The position numbers were made by a program, and so were the translations under genes. Below the pieces are notes generated by a model. That model saw only the letters and a list, made by a program, of their open reading frames with translations. It was not told the DNA's origin and did not search any database. From Tannerellaceae bacterium (GTDB taxonomy: Bacteria > Bacteroidota > Bacteroidia > Bacteroidales > Tannerellaceae), in assembly GCA_031273385.1 (NCBI GenBank), contig JAISRY010000017.1:1-13871 (forward strand): 13,871 nucleotides of DNA, in the 5' to 3' direction. The number at the start of each line of letters is the position of its first letter. The stretch's first letter is position 1. Shown here piece after piece: positions 1 to 9,364 of this stretch.

Positions 1-19
1 CTCACTAAATAGTATCATT

Positions 20-114
20 ATTATCCAAAGTAGTTTTATAAAGTAAATCGGATAAATGGTTGAATATCTGACATGAAAATAATCTACTTTGGATAATCTT
101 TTACTTTGGATAAG
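20..114. repeat. Three copies of TACTTTGGATAA, one inverted and two direct
   Basis: ATTATCCAAAGTAG at 20-33 is the exact reverse complement of CTACTTTGGATAAT at 84-97, giving a 14-bp inverted repeat around a 50-bp interval. A further copy, TACTTTGGATAA, lies at 102-113, in direct orientation 17 bp after the one at 85-96. The copies end just before the point where recognisable AbiEii coding sequence begins. The arrangement could be a recombination or insertion scar, a small invertible segment or a protein-binding site. No recombinase gene is present in the window, so its role is unknown. Confidence 0.75.
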
Positions 115-787
115 AATAGTTATCAAAACTTGTGATAAATTCAGTGAGGACTTGGATTTTTCGCTTTTGCAGGCAGACGACCGTTTCAGGTTAGAAGACT
201 ATTTCGATGCCATCATCGCTGAGTTTCAATCGCTCGGACGGGAAATCAGTATCACGCGGAAAGAGAAGAAAAAGCAAACCAATGTCGAATCAGCCTTTTT
301 GAAAGACAATACCGAAGTGTACAACCTGGCTTTTACGACAGAAAAAAGCGTAAAAATCAAAATAGAAGTGGATACGCAACCACCTATGGGTTTTTCGACG
401 GAGCAGAAACTGTTGTTGCTGCCTTTTTCCTTTATGGTGCGCTGTTATACGCTCCCCGATTTATACGCCGGTAAAATGCATGCGCTGTTATTCCGCGCAT
501 GGAAAAGCCGTATAAAAGGGCGCGACTGGTATGATTTCGAATGGTATGTCCGCCATCATATTGCATTGAACTTTCACCATTTGCAGCAGCGGGTCGAACA
601 GATCAATGCAATAGGACGTGATGCGTTTTCGTGCGCGGTATTTCTGCAAATGCTGAAAGAGAAAATCCGGAATACGGATATAAATTCAGTGAAGAACGAT
701 GTCCGCCCATTTATCGGGAATCCTTCGGAAATGGATATATGGACAACGGATTATTTTTTGCAATTGGCCGATAGAATGTTACTGTAA
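89..787 (+). pseudogene. AbiEii/AbiGii-type nucleotidyltransferase toxin, 5'-truncated remnant
   Basis: The open frame encodes the C-terminal two thirds or more of an AbiEii-family protein, the nucleotidyltransferase toxin of type IV-like toxin-antitoxin systems. The active-site signature FSEDLDFSLL (residues 18-27 of the frame, with D21 and D23 as the DxD pair) sits almost at the N-terminus, and the later conserved AGKMHALLFR and GRDWYDF elements are intact. In complete members about 50-80 residues, including the GGT nucleotide-binding loop, precede the DxD motif. Here the frame is closed by TAA at 80-82, the first possible start is TTG at 89 inside a short repeat, and no other upstream frame supplies the missing part. 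No antitoxin gene lies upstream within the window. I infer a nonfunctional remnant. A frame-restoring rearrangement upstream cannot be excluded because the window begins only 88 bp earlier. Confidence 0.8.
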
Positions 788-807
788 GAAATCTTTGGAG
801 GGTTTCC

Positions 808-838
808 TTTGAACTTTGGGGATAAATGCTTTTCTTTG
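808..838 (+). promoter_or_regulatory. Candidate Bacteroidales promoter for the lipoprotein-GH2-cutC unit
   Basis: TTTG at 808-811 and TTTCTTTG at 831-838 are separated by exactly 19 nt. This matches the Bacteroidetes -33 TTTG / -7 TAnnTTTG arrangement, with one mismatch in the -7 box (T for A at position 2). Transcription would begin near 845, just upstream of the lipoprotein gene, and would argue against the TTG start at 816. Confidence 0.4.
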
Positions 839-872
839 GGCTGTGAAAAGAATGATTTTAATAGGTAAAGGG

Positions 873-1265
873 ATGAATTTTATGCTGAAAGCCGGATGTA
901 TGGCGGTGATGGTGTGTGTCTTGGCGGCGTGCGGGAACGACCTGGACGACAAATTGGAGGGGAAATGGCAACTGCAACAGGTAGAGACGGATGGTATCAT
1001 ACAACACGTGGATACGATCTTTTATAATTTCCAAACCTCACTCTTTATGTATCAGATCTATGTTCCGGCGAAAGATCAGTTTCAGTATTCGTACGGGTTT
1101 AAGGAGATAGACGATACGCGGCTCTTTCTGGAGATTATCAACGAGGACTTGCTTCCCTATACCGACTGGGAATCGACGAAGCGGACGTTTACGATTGAGA
1201 AGTCGACGCGAAGCCGGCTTGTACTCGGCAGTGGAAAGAAGCGCTATACGTTTCGTAAGTTTTGA
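873..1265 (+). CDS. DUF4847-like lipocalin-type lipoprotein
   Basis: This small exported lipoprotein has no known activity. Starting at ATG 873 it has a signal peptide of about 20 residues ending in the lipobox LAAC (Cys20). The residues after the cysteine are acidic (GNDLDD), like the surface-export signal of Bacteroidetes lipoproteins, so the protein may reach the outer leaflet of the outer membrane. The mature part opens with LEGKWQLQQVETDG and is rich in beta strand, as in lipocalin-like DUF4847 proteins; the family call is from memory of this pattern. Alternative in-frame starts are ATG 882, which has AAAGGG nine bases upstream, ATG 852 and TTG 816. The TTG start would place a long charged stretch before the signal peptide and is unlikely. 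The DUF3332 gene follows 21 bp downstream and probably shares its transcript. Confidence 0.75.
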   Translation: MNFMLKAGCMAVMVCVLAACGNDLDDKLEGKWQLQQVETDGIIQHVDTIFYNFQTSLFMYQIYVPAKDQFQYSYGFKEIDDTRLFLEIINEDLLPYTDWESTKRTFTIEKSTRSRLVLGSGKKRYTFRKF

Positions 1266-1286
1266 CATAATTATACCATATATATA

Positions 1287-1832
1287 ATGAAAAAGAAAAG
1301 TATCACCCTGTTGTTGGCGGCAACGCTTGCCGGCAGCGTATTGTGTTCGTCCTGTATCGGCTCTTTCGGGTTGACGAACAAATTGTTGACATGGAATAAA
1401 GGGATTGACAGCAAACTGGTCAATGAACTTGTTTTCCTTATTTTATCCCCGGTGTATGCAACGACGGCGGTCGCCGATCTCTTAGTTCTTAATACCATCG
1501 AATTTTGGAGCGGCGAGAATCCTGTCGCCGATGCCGGAAGCAGTAAAACCATAGATACGGCAAACGGCATTTATACGGTTCAGGCCAATGAAGACGGCTA
1601 CTCCATCAGGAAAGAGGGAACGGACGAAACGGTCGGCCTGATTTTCGATAGCGGGGATAAAAGCTGGAGCGTCGAGGCTAACGGAGCGCAGCATAAGCTA
1701 TTCCGGTATGCCGGAGACGGCGAAGCTATCGTCTATCTTCCCGACGGACAAGAGATGGAGGTCAAGCTTGACCCCGCCGGCATCATGGCGTTCCGCCAGG
1801 CGGTAAACGGCTATTTCTATGCCGCACATTGA
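1287..1832 (+). CDS. DUF3332 family lipoprotein
   Basis: This 181-residue protein starts with MKKKSITLLLAATLAGS, a lysine-rich n-region and hydrophobic core, followed by the cysteines of LCSSC; Cys23 is the likely lipidation site. The stretch IGSFGLTNKLLTWNKGI and the hydrophobic segment running to NTIEFWSGEN (about residues 24-77) are the hallmark of DUF3332, a family common in Bacteroidetes and of unknown function. The C-terminal half is soluble, mostly beta strand, with short Asp/Gly turns. It follows the DUF4847 gene by 21 bp and precedes the GH2 gene by 37 bp, so it is probably co-transcribed with both. Nothing visible ties it directly to galactoside breakdown. Membership of DUF3332 is quite certain; the job is not known. 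Confidence 0.85.
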   Translation: MKKKSITLLLAATLAGSVLCSSCIGSFGLTNKLLTWNKGIDSKLVNELVFLILSPVYATTAVADLLVLNTIEFWSGENPVADAGSSKTIDTANGIYTVQANEDGYSIRKEGTDETVGLIFDSGDKSWSVEANGAQHKLFRYAGDGEAIVYLPDGQEMEVKLDPAGIMAFRQAVNGYFYAAH

Positions 1833-1851
1833 CGGCGGCCTTTTCCTATAA

Positions 1852-5172
<3,321 letters not shown>

Positions 5173-5177
5173 GAGGG

Positions 5178-5921
5178 ATGAAAAAGAGAGTGATAGAGAT
5201 ATGCGCTAATTCGGCGCAGAGTTGTGTAGAGGCGGAAGCCGGCGGCGCAAAGCGTGTGGAGCTTTGCGCCGCCATCCCCGAGGGAGGCGTTACGCCCAGT
5301 TATGGAGAGATCAGGACGGCGCAGGAGATGACCTCGTCGGTGGCTATACACTGCATTATCCGTCCGCGCGGGGGTGATTTCCTATACACGCCGGCGGAAA
5401 TACAATCCATGCTGTATGATATTGAAATGGCTAAAGCGTTGAACATACAGGGTGTTGTCTTTGGCTGCCTGACGAAGGAGGGGGATATTGACGTGGCGTT
5501 GTTGCAACGGCTTGTCGCCGCAGCCAAACCTCTTTCCATCACCTTCCATCGTGCGTTCGACGTCTGCCGCGATCCGTTTAAGGCGTTGGAACAGATTGTT
5601 GAAGCAGGCTGCCACCGTATTCTTACCTCCGGGCAACAGCCGGATGCCGTAAAGGGAATCCCCCTGATCGCCGAGCTGGTGAAACGGGCTGCCGGACGTA
5701 TCGTCATTATGCCGGGCTGCGGCGTGCGTGAAACGAATATTGCCCGGATAGAGGCGGCGACCGGTGCGACGGAATTTCATACTTCCGCCCGCAGTGTGCT
5801 GTACAGCCGGATGGAGTACAGGAACGAACAGGTACCCATGGGTAGCAGCGCTGTCACCTCCGAGTTCGAAACCGTACAAACCGACCGCAAAAAAGTAGCC
5901 GCCTGCCTGTCGTCTTATTGA
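5178..5921 (+). CDS. cutC: CutC family TIM-barrel protein
   Basis: This 247-residue protein has the normal CutC length and motifs: VELCAAIPEGGVTPS near residue 28, IRPRGGDF, GVVFGCLTKEGDID, TFHRAFDVCRDP, ILTSGQQPDA and IMPGCGV near the end. It is a cytosolic TIM barrel with no signal peptide. The family is named for copper homeostasis, but in E. coli the copper phenotype was later traced to the MicL small RNA made from the cutC 3' region, so a copper role should not be assumed. It begins 5 bp after the beta-galactosidase stop codon, so the two are almost certainly co-transcribed. That placement fits a function linked to sugar breakdown better than metal handling. The family assignment is secure; the biochemical function is open. 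Confidence 0.93.
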   Translation: MKKRVIEICANSAQSCVEAEAGGAKRVELCAAIPEGGVTPSYGEIRTAQEMTSSVAIHCIIRPRGGDFLYTPAEIQSMLYDIEMAKALNIQGVVFGCLTKEGDIDVALLQRLVAAAKPLSITFHRAFDVCRDPFKALEQIVEAGCHRILTSGQQPDAVKGIPLIAELVKRAAGRIVIMPGCGVRETNIARIEAATGATEFHTSARSVLYSRMEYRNEQVPMGSSAVTSEFETVQTDRKKVAACLSSY

Positions 5922-5959
5922 CTCATAGGGTAACTGAACTTCAGTAGTTGTAAAAGCGG

Positions 5960-6037
5960 AAATAGCTCCCGTCCGAAAAAAAATAGCTCCCGTCCTATTT
6001 CAAATAGCTCCCGTCCCGTTTTAAATAGCTCCCGTCC
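5960..6037. repeat. Array C: four 15-bp repeats at an exact 21-bp period
   Basis: AAATAGCTCCCGTCC occurs four times without a mismatch, at 5960-5974, 5981-5995, 6002-6016 and 6023-6037. The 6-bp spacers differ (GAAAAA, TATTTC, CGTTTT), so both the unit and the spacing are conserved while the spacer sequence is not. The unit is not palindromic. It lies in the gap between the convergent cutC and sigma factor genes. A 21-bp period is two helical turns and puts every copy on the same DNA face. One reading frame would give a repeating IAPV heptad, but that frame holds a stop, so I judge it non-coding. Confidence 0.95.
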
Positions 6038-6128
6038 GGCTGAAAGGGGCGGTTGGTTCCGCATTGCGTTATAATGACGACGAATCATAATCGTGTGAAA
6101 ATCAAGCTCTCTTTTTGATAAACGCAGT

Positions 6129-6707
6129 TTATTGGGTACTCATAAAGTCGGCATACAGCCCTTTCAGCCGTTTGCGTAGATGCAGGACGGCATAATGTTT
6201 TCGTGATAGGAGGGTATTGAGGGGCGTACCGGTGGTTTCGGCGATCTCTTTCACCGGGATACCGTCCAATTCGGTGAGCTCAAATGCTTCACGCTGTTCG
6301 GGCGGCAGTTCGGCAAGAGCGGCTTCCAGCTCCGTCCAGACGAGCGAACGCAAGTATTCCGTTTCCGGCGAAAGCGGCGCCTCCTCCGAAGCAAATAAAA
6401 GCGTCGAAAAGCCGCTCAACACCTCATCGTCACTTTCCTCGTCAGCATAAAAGGGCAACGCCTCTTCGCGCTTCCTGGCGCCATGGTTGATAATCGTATT
6501 TCGTGCCACACGGAAGAGCCATGCCGTCACCTGTTCGATGGGATTCAGCGTACTTTCCATCGTCTTTACGAATTGCCACAGCACATCCTGGAGAATATCT
6601 TCCGCGTCTTCCTTGTTCGGCACCCGTTTCCGGATAAAGGCTTTCAGACGCGGTTGGTGTTCTGCGACCAACTTTTCAACGGATTGGCGAACGGTCGGTT
6701 TACTCAT
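6129..6707 (-). CDS. ECF-like sigma-70 family RNA polymerase sigma factor
   Basis: This protein has the two-domain plan of an extracytoplasmic-function sigma factor. Region 2 covers about residues 10-80 and includes NKEDAEDILQDVLWQF and the core-binding/-10 segment TAWLFRVARNTIINHGARKRE. A linker of about 45 residues, rich in Glu, Asp and Ser, follows. Region 4 covers about 125-180: LPPEQREAFELTELDGIPVKEIAETTGTP, then the recognition helix around LLSRKHYAVLHLRKRL. ATG 6707 gives 192 residues and overlaps the upstream stop in ATGAGTAA, a usual translational-coupling arrangement; ATG 6725 would add six residues. No conventional anti-sigma factor with an N-terminal anti-sigma domain is next to it. 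The two upstream genes of the operon, an Fe-S protein and a His-rich membrane protein, are therefore the candidate sensors or regulators. Its promoter targets are unknown. Confidence 0.88.
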   Translation of the reverse strand: MSKPTVRQSVEKLVAEHQPRLKAFIRKRVPNKEDAEDILQDVLWQFVKTMESTLNPIEQVTAWLFRVARNTIINHGARKREEALPFYADEESDDEVLSGFSTLLFASEEAPLSPETEYLRSLVWTELEAALAELPPEQREAFELTELDGIPVKEIAETTGTPLNTLLSRKHYAVLHLRKRLKGLYADFMSTQ

Positions 6708-7002
6708 GCTTATGGAAATGCTCATGCCTTTTATGGATAAACTCTTTCCGTTCTTCGGGCGTCATCTTCATCCATTTTTCGTGGATAGGATTGTGATGCC
6801 CATGCATACCCATCATTTTCCCCCCGATACGCCCAAAGAACAGGCGGGCAAGGACAAGCAGCCCCAAAGCCTGCCAGAAACTGACGGTGGCCAGCCCGAA
6901 AATATCCGGGACAAGGAGATTCCACAACACCATAACGATTGCGCTGAAACCGACTAATGCCGCCAACGCCAAAAAAACATGCTTCATAATATGCGCTTTC
7001 AT
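6700..7002 (-). CDS. Small two-helix membrane protein with His-rich tail
   Basis: This 100-residue protein has two strongly hydrophobic segments, about residues 7-31 and 36-56. A hydrophilic C-terminal tail starts at GRIGGKMMGMHGHH. The tail holds nine histidines (67, 69, 70, 74, 90, 93, 95, 97, 99) plus several methionines, and includes MTPEERKEFIHKRHEHF, which resembles the helical tails of small metal-sensing or Spy-like proteins. Metal binding is inferred from composition only. Its stop overlaps the start of the sigma factor gene, and the ferredoxin-like gene lies 29 bp upstream, so the three are one operon. I infer that it could hold the sigma factor at the membrane or sense metal or redox state. 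I do not recognise a named family. ATG 6987 is a possible alternative start. Confidence 0.75.
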   Translation of the reverse strand: MKAHIMKHVFLALAALVGFSAIVMVLWNLLVPDIFGLATVSFWQALGLLVLARLFFGRIGGKMMGMHGHHNPIHEKWMKMTPEERKEFIHKRHEHFHKHE

Positions 7003-7031
7003 TTTATTCCGATTTTAATGGATGACTTATT

Positions 7032-7337
7032 CTATTCATTTCTCCTCATATTTACCCGTTCGACCAGTTCGAGGGCGTTGAATTTGCACCTCCCCAAACA
7101 GTCTCCACAGGCCGTACACTTGTCGGGGTTTTTCACTACGGCGTGCTGCATCCCCGTTTCGTCCTTTACCATCTCCAATACGTGATGGGAACACCTTTTG
7201 ATGCAACGCCGGCATCCGGTACAATGGCTCTCCACAACCCTGATCACCCTCTTCCGTGCCCTCTCCCTCCCGTGCAACCTGCCCGCCATCATCAGCACAA
7301 ACACAATTCCCACGCTAATATACACTACATTCATCAT
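7032..7337 (-). CDS. Membrane-anchored 2x[4Fe-4S] ferredoxin-like protein
   Basis: This 101-residue protein has a single N-terminal membrane helix (about residues 3-19), a basic stretch (RLHGRERARKR), and then two classic cluster-binding motifs. C39, C42, C45 and C49, and C74, C77, C80 and C84, both fit C-x2-C-x2-C-x3-C. By family knowledge each motif supplies three ligands to one cubane and its last cysteine to the other. The proline that usually follows the fourth cysteine is replaced by Ser and Lys. The basic stretch after the helix suggests the cluster domain faces the cytoplasm. It is the first gene of the operon with the His-rich membrane protein and the sigma factor. It may carry electrons for an unidentified membrane enzyme, or report cytoplasmic redox state to the sigma factor; the second is inference from context. 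AGGAAAG before the start at 7337 is a plausible ribosome site. Confidence 0.85.
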   Translation of the reverse strand: MMNVVYISVGIVFVLMMAGRLHGRERARKRVIRVVESHCTGCRRCIKRCSHHVLEMVKDETGMQHAVVKNPDKCTACGDCLGRCKFNALELVERVNMRRNE

Positions 7338-7430
7338 TCTTTCCTGTTTTAAAAAAATATTTCCCGAGATTCCTCTCTACTTATAAAGACAAATAAGACG
7401 GAAAAATATTTTATCAGAAAGCAAAAAAAA

Positions 7431-8216
7431 TCACGAATGTGTCAGTCCAAAGATTTCTTTCATAATGCTTAAATATCCTCTGACGTCATCATCTGTGCGC
7501 TGCAAACTATCCTGCAAAGATTGGTTGGGTAGGGATTCTTCCATCTGGCGGATAAAGGCGTTCAAGGTCTCTTTTATCGTTACAGGCAGTTCTACAGGCG
7601 TTAATGGGTCAATCCTCATAGCAAGCAATTTGAACACATCATCTCTGTGTTTTTTGATGTCTGCGCTGCGAATTGCCGGATTGGTTTTTTTATCTTTCGT
7701 AAGATTGAGAAAAGCGTTTACTTTCAAACATAAAAGCGATAAAGGATTGGCAATGCGAAGACCGTCTTCGACAATACTGCCTTTTATCGTTTGGCTGTAA
7801 TATTCTTCGTCCATCAGAATAGCAGAAAGGCTTGAAATGTTTTCTCCGACAGGAATAGGGGTTAAATGAAAACCTGTAGGCTCTCCCAAAACATCAGGAT
7901 GCTTGGACAACAGCTCAATCTGAACAGGGAAACTTCCTCTTGGATGAATGAAACGGAACAATTCGGGAGTGGATTCTTTAACTCCACGTTTGCGCTGTCG
8001 GGTTTTGTATTCTCCCAAAGTGATGAAGTCCCAGAATCGTTTCCCAAACTCCGGCGTCATTTTTTCAATAACTAAAATCATATCAATATCATCGGTTGCA
8101 CGAGGCCGCATATCCGTATCTTGCAAAATAATATCGCAAGCCGTCCCACCGATAATGACATAATTATCTTCAAAGCCGACAAAGTATTCTTTGAATTTTT
8201 CTAATCCTTTTACCAT
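7431..8216 (-). CDS. Nucleotidyltransferase toxin, AbiEii-like
   Basis: This 261-residue protein is a minimal nucleotidyltransferase of the kind found as the toxin of AbiE/MenAT-like modules. The nucleotide-binding loop IIGGTACD (residues 21-28) and the metal-binding pair in TDDIDM (D43 and D45) are intact. The third carboxylate position, on the strand FPVQIELLS, appears to be Glu101 instead of the usual Asp. The later LCLKVNAFLNL and KHRDDVFKL elements match the conserved lysine and (K/H)-R-D of the family. Known relatives inactivate tRNA or use GTP as substrate; the target here is not known. The start at 8216 overlaps the antitoxin stop by 7 nt (ATGGTAA), so translation is coupled. Composition is AT-richer than the surrounding metabolic genes, consistent with acquisition by transfer. 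It is a full-length counterpart of the broken AbiEii gene at the left edge of the window. Confidence 0.82.
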   Translation of the reverse strand: MVKGLEKFKEYFVGFEDNYVIIGGTACDIILQDTDMRPRATDDIDMILVIEKMTPEFGKRFWDFITLGEYKTRQRKRGVKESTPELFRFIHPRGSFPVQIELLSKHPDVLGEPTGFHLTPIPVGENISSLSAILMDEEYYSQTIKGSIVEDGLRIANPLSLLCLKVNAFLNLTKDKKTNPAIRSADIKKHRDDVFKLLAMRIDPLTPVELPVTIKETLNAFIRQMEESLPNQSLQDSLQRTDDDVRGYLSIMKEIFGLTHS

Positions 8217-9157
8217 TTCATTTCTGCAATTAATATTTCCAATTCTTTTTCTATGCGAGGGTCCGGGTTGTTTTTCATGGATAAGTATAAGGAAAGCTTA
8301 TCAACCAGTTTACGCTCTGATTGATAAGGGATGGTTGTCGGGTATCTCCACACTTCAATCTGATAGTTTCCCTCCAATTCATTATGCTGTATATGAATTG
8401 TTTGGGCAAACTTATCCCAGATGGCTACACTCCCATACCGCTCAGGGTTCAGGTGCGAGTAATGCGACAGGGCATTTACGCCGCTGATGCTAAAATATTC
8501 TCCCGGCAGCGAATCCGAATACAGGATTTTCTTGACAGGAGAAGACAAATACTTTTGCGACTGTTCCCAAAGTTCCCGTTTAGGATGTGCGAACCGGATT
8601 ATTTTCATTCCCGCATCATCTTTTCTCGTTTGACATAACCGGCAGGCTTCAAGATTAATAATGGCGCGGGATATAGCCAGGTAATTGTATGGTATTATTC
8701 TCTCCAATTCCTTGATTGTAAATTCCTTTTTACCGTCTGCCAAAAGATGGTATAACAATATATATTGAGCGGCAGGGATCAAACTTTCCGGTTTTTTACT
8801 CTCTCCCGTTGCTCTGACATTGGCAATCAGAGAGGGTAGAAAAGCGTATTTATCTGAAATAATAAAATATACACCATGATTAATTAACCTTTCTCTTTCG
8901 TAATATGCCAATGATGTCAACAGGATGGCAACCGGCATGGCGACAACTTTTTCTAGTTGCTCAACTATCCGTTTGTAATGCAATGGAGTATGAGTTTCTT
9001 TGTTTTTTGCTTGAATCACGCAGATAGGTTGTTGATTGAAAATCAAGGTGTAGTATGAGAACCTCAATAACATATCCGCATTAAGCCCTTTCAGCTTATC
9101 CCGATGTATCGGAATAAGTTCTGAATGGATACCTAATATAGACACTATCTTATTCAT
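8210..9157 (-). CDS. Winged-helix antitoxin/regulator, AbiEi-like or MarR-type
   Basis: This 315-residue protein is the first gene of the toxin-antitoxin operon. The N-terminal part (about 1-120) includes SLAYYERERLINHGVYFIISDKYAFLP, matching the YxRxRLIxxGIPFIVPxxQLYLP element I know from MarR-annotated regulators paired with nucleotidyltransferases. A winged helix spans about 126-192, with helix-turn-helix around FTIKELERIIPYNYLAISRAI. The C-terminal domain ends in VDKLSLYLSMKNNPDPRIEKEL, another hallmark of these partners. By analogy with AbiEi it should neutralise the downstream toxin and repress its own operon. The large dyad overlapping the promoter (9175-9219) is the likely binding site. 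ATG 9157 is preferred over TTG 9163, which only adds two residues. The MarR label alone would undersell the gene; toxin pairing is inferred from operon structure and the partner's motifs. Confidence 0.8.
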   Translation of the reverse strand: MNKIVSILGIHSELIPIHRDKLKGLNADMLLRFSYYTLIFNQQPICVIQAKNKETHTPLHYKRIVEQLEKVVAMPVAILLTSLAYYERERLINHGVYFIISDKYAFLPSLIANVRATGESKKPESLIPAAQYILLYHLLADGKKEFTIKELERIIPYNYLAISRAIINLEACRLCQTRKDDAGMKIIRFAHPKRELWEQSQKYLSSPVKKILYSDSLPGEYFSISGVNALSHYSHLNPERYGSVAIWDKFAQTIHIQHNELEGNYQIEVWRYPTTIPYQSERKLVDKLSLYLSMKNNPDPRIEKELEILIAEMKW

Positions 9158-9174
9158 TACCAAGTGTTATCAAT

Positions 9175-9240
9175 TATATTTGCATCATTATCATGATATG
9201 TGATAATGATGCAAATATAGTGATAATAATTCAATGACAA
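9175..9240 (-). promoter_or_regulatory. Toxin-antitoxin promoter embedded in a 19-bp-arm operator dyad
   Basis: ATATTTGCATCATTATCA at 9176-9193 is mirrored exactly at 9201-9218. One more pair (T9175, A9219) extends the arms to 19 bp around a 7-bp centre. On the minus strand the right arm contains the -7 box TATATTTG (9219-9212), a perfect TAnnTTTG match, and TTG at 9240-9238 is the -33 element with an 18-nt spacer. Transcription would start near 9205, inside the dyad. The hexamer TTATCA or its complement occurs four times here (9167, 9188, 9201, 9221), about two helical turns apart on each side. This is the expected layout for autorepression by the winged-helix antitoxin. Confidence 0.82.
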
Positions 9241-9270
9241 GCAGAAATGACAGGAGTTTAGATCGTGCGC

Positions 9271-9350
9271 AGAGGATGCATCCTTTTCTGAAAGAGGGTG
9301 CATCCTTTTCTGAAAGAGGGTGCATCCTTTTCCGAAAGAGGATGCATCCG
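9271..9350. repeat. Array A: four units at an exact 22-bp period, core GGATGCATCC
   Basis: Units begin at 9271, 9293, 9315 and 9337, each opening AGAGG. Each holds the 10-bp palindrome GGATGCATCC (GGGTGCATCC in units 2 and 3), followed in the first three by TTTTCTGAAAG or TTTTCCGAAAG, itself a near-palindrome. The last unit stops after its GGATGCATCC core. There is no length drift between units, and the few substitutions are single bases. The array starts about 30 bp upstream of the toxin-antitoxin -33 box. Confidence 0.95.
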
Positions 9351-9364
9351 CCCATTTCCGGTTT

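Noticed and set aside
791..838. Further degenerate copies of the ACTTTGG-GATAA motif of 20-114 downstream of the broken toxin gene
   Set aside because: ACTTTGGGGATAA at 813-825 carries a two-base insertion and the other matches are shorter; not distinguishable from chance or from promoter boxes.
816..872. TTG start giving a longer DUF4847 lipoprotein
   Set aside because: It would put about 19 extra residues before a normal lipoprotein signal and would overlap the predicted promoter; ATG 873 or 882 fits better.
1262..1288. TTGACA and TATAAT resembling an E. coli sigma-70 promoter before the DUF3332 gene
   Set aside because: The spacing is only 15 bp, the -10 hexamer overlaps the start codon at 1287, and Bacteroidales use a different promoter consensus.
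5933..5945. Palindrome ACTGAACTTCAGT just after cutC as a terminator
   Set aside because: As a hairpin it leaves about four pairs and no T tract follows.
5960..6037. Possible CRISPR array or heptad-repeat peptide in array C
   Set aside because: Six-bp spacers are far too short for CRISPR and no cas gene is present; the frame giving an IAPV repeat contains a stop codon and has no start or homology.
6101..6119. Hairpin ATCAA/TTGAT followed by TTTT on the minus strand as a terminator for the sigma operon
   Set aside because: The stem has only five pairs, mostly A-T, with a 9-nt loop; too weak to call, although the position is right.
7420..7450. Run of eight T after the toxin gene (minus strand) as an intrinsic terminator
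   Set aside because: The T run is real, but the preceding sequence forms only a three-pair stem.
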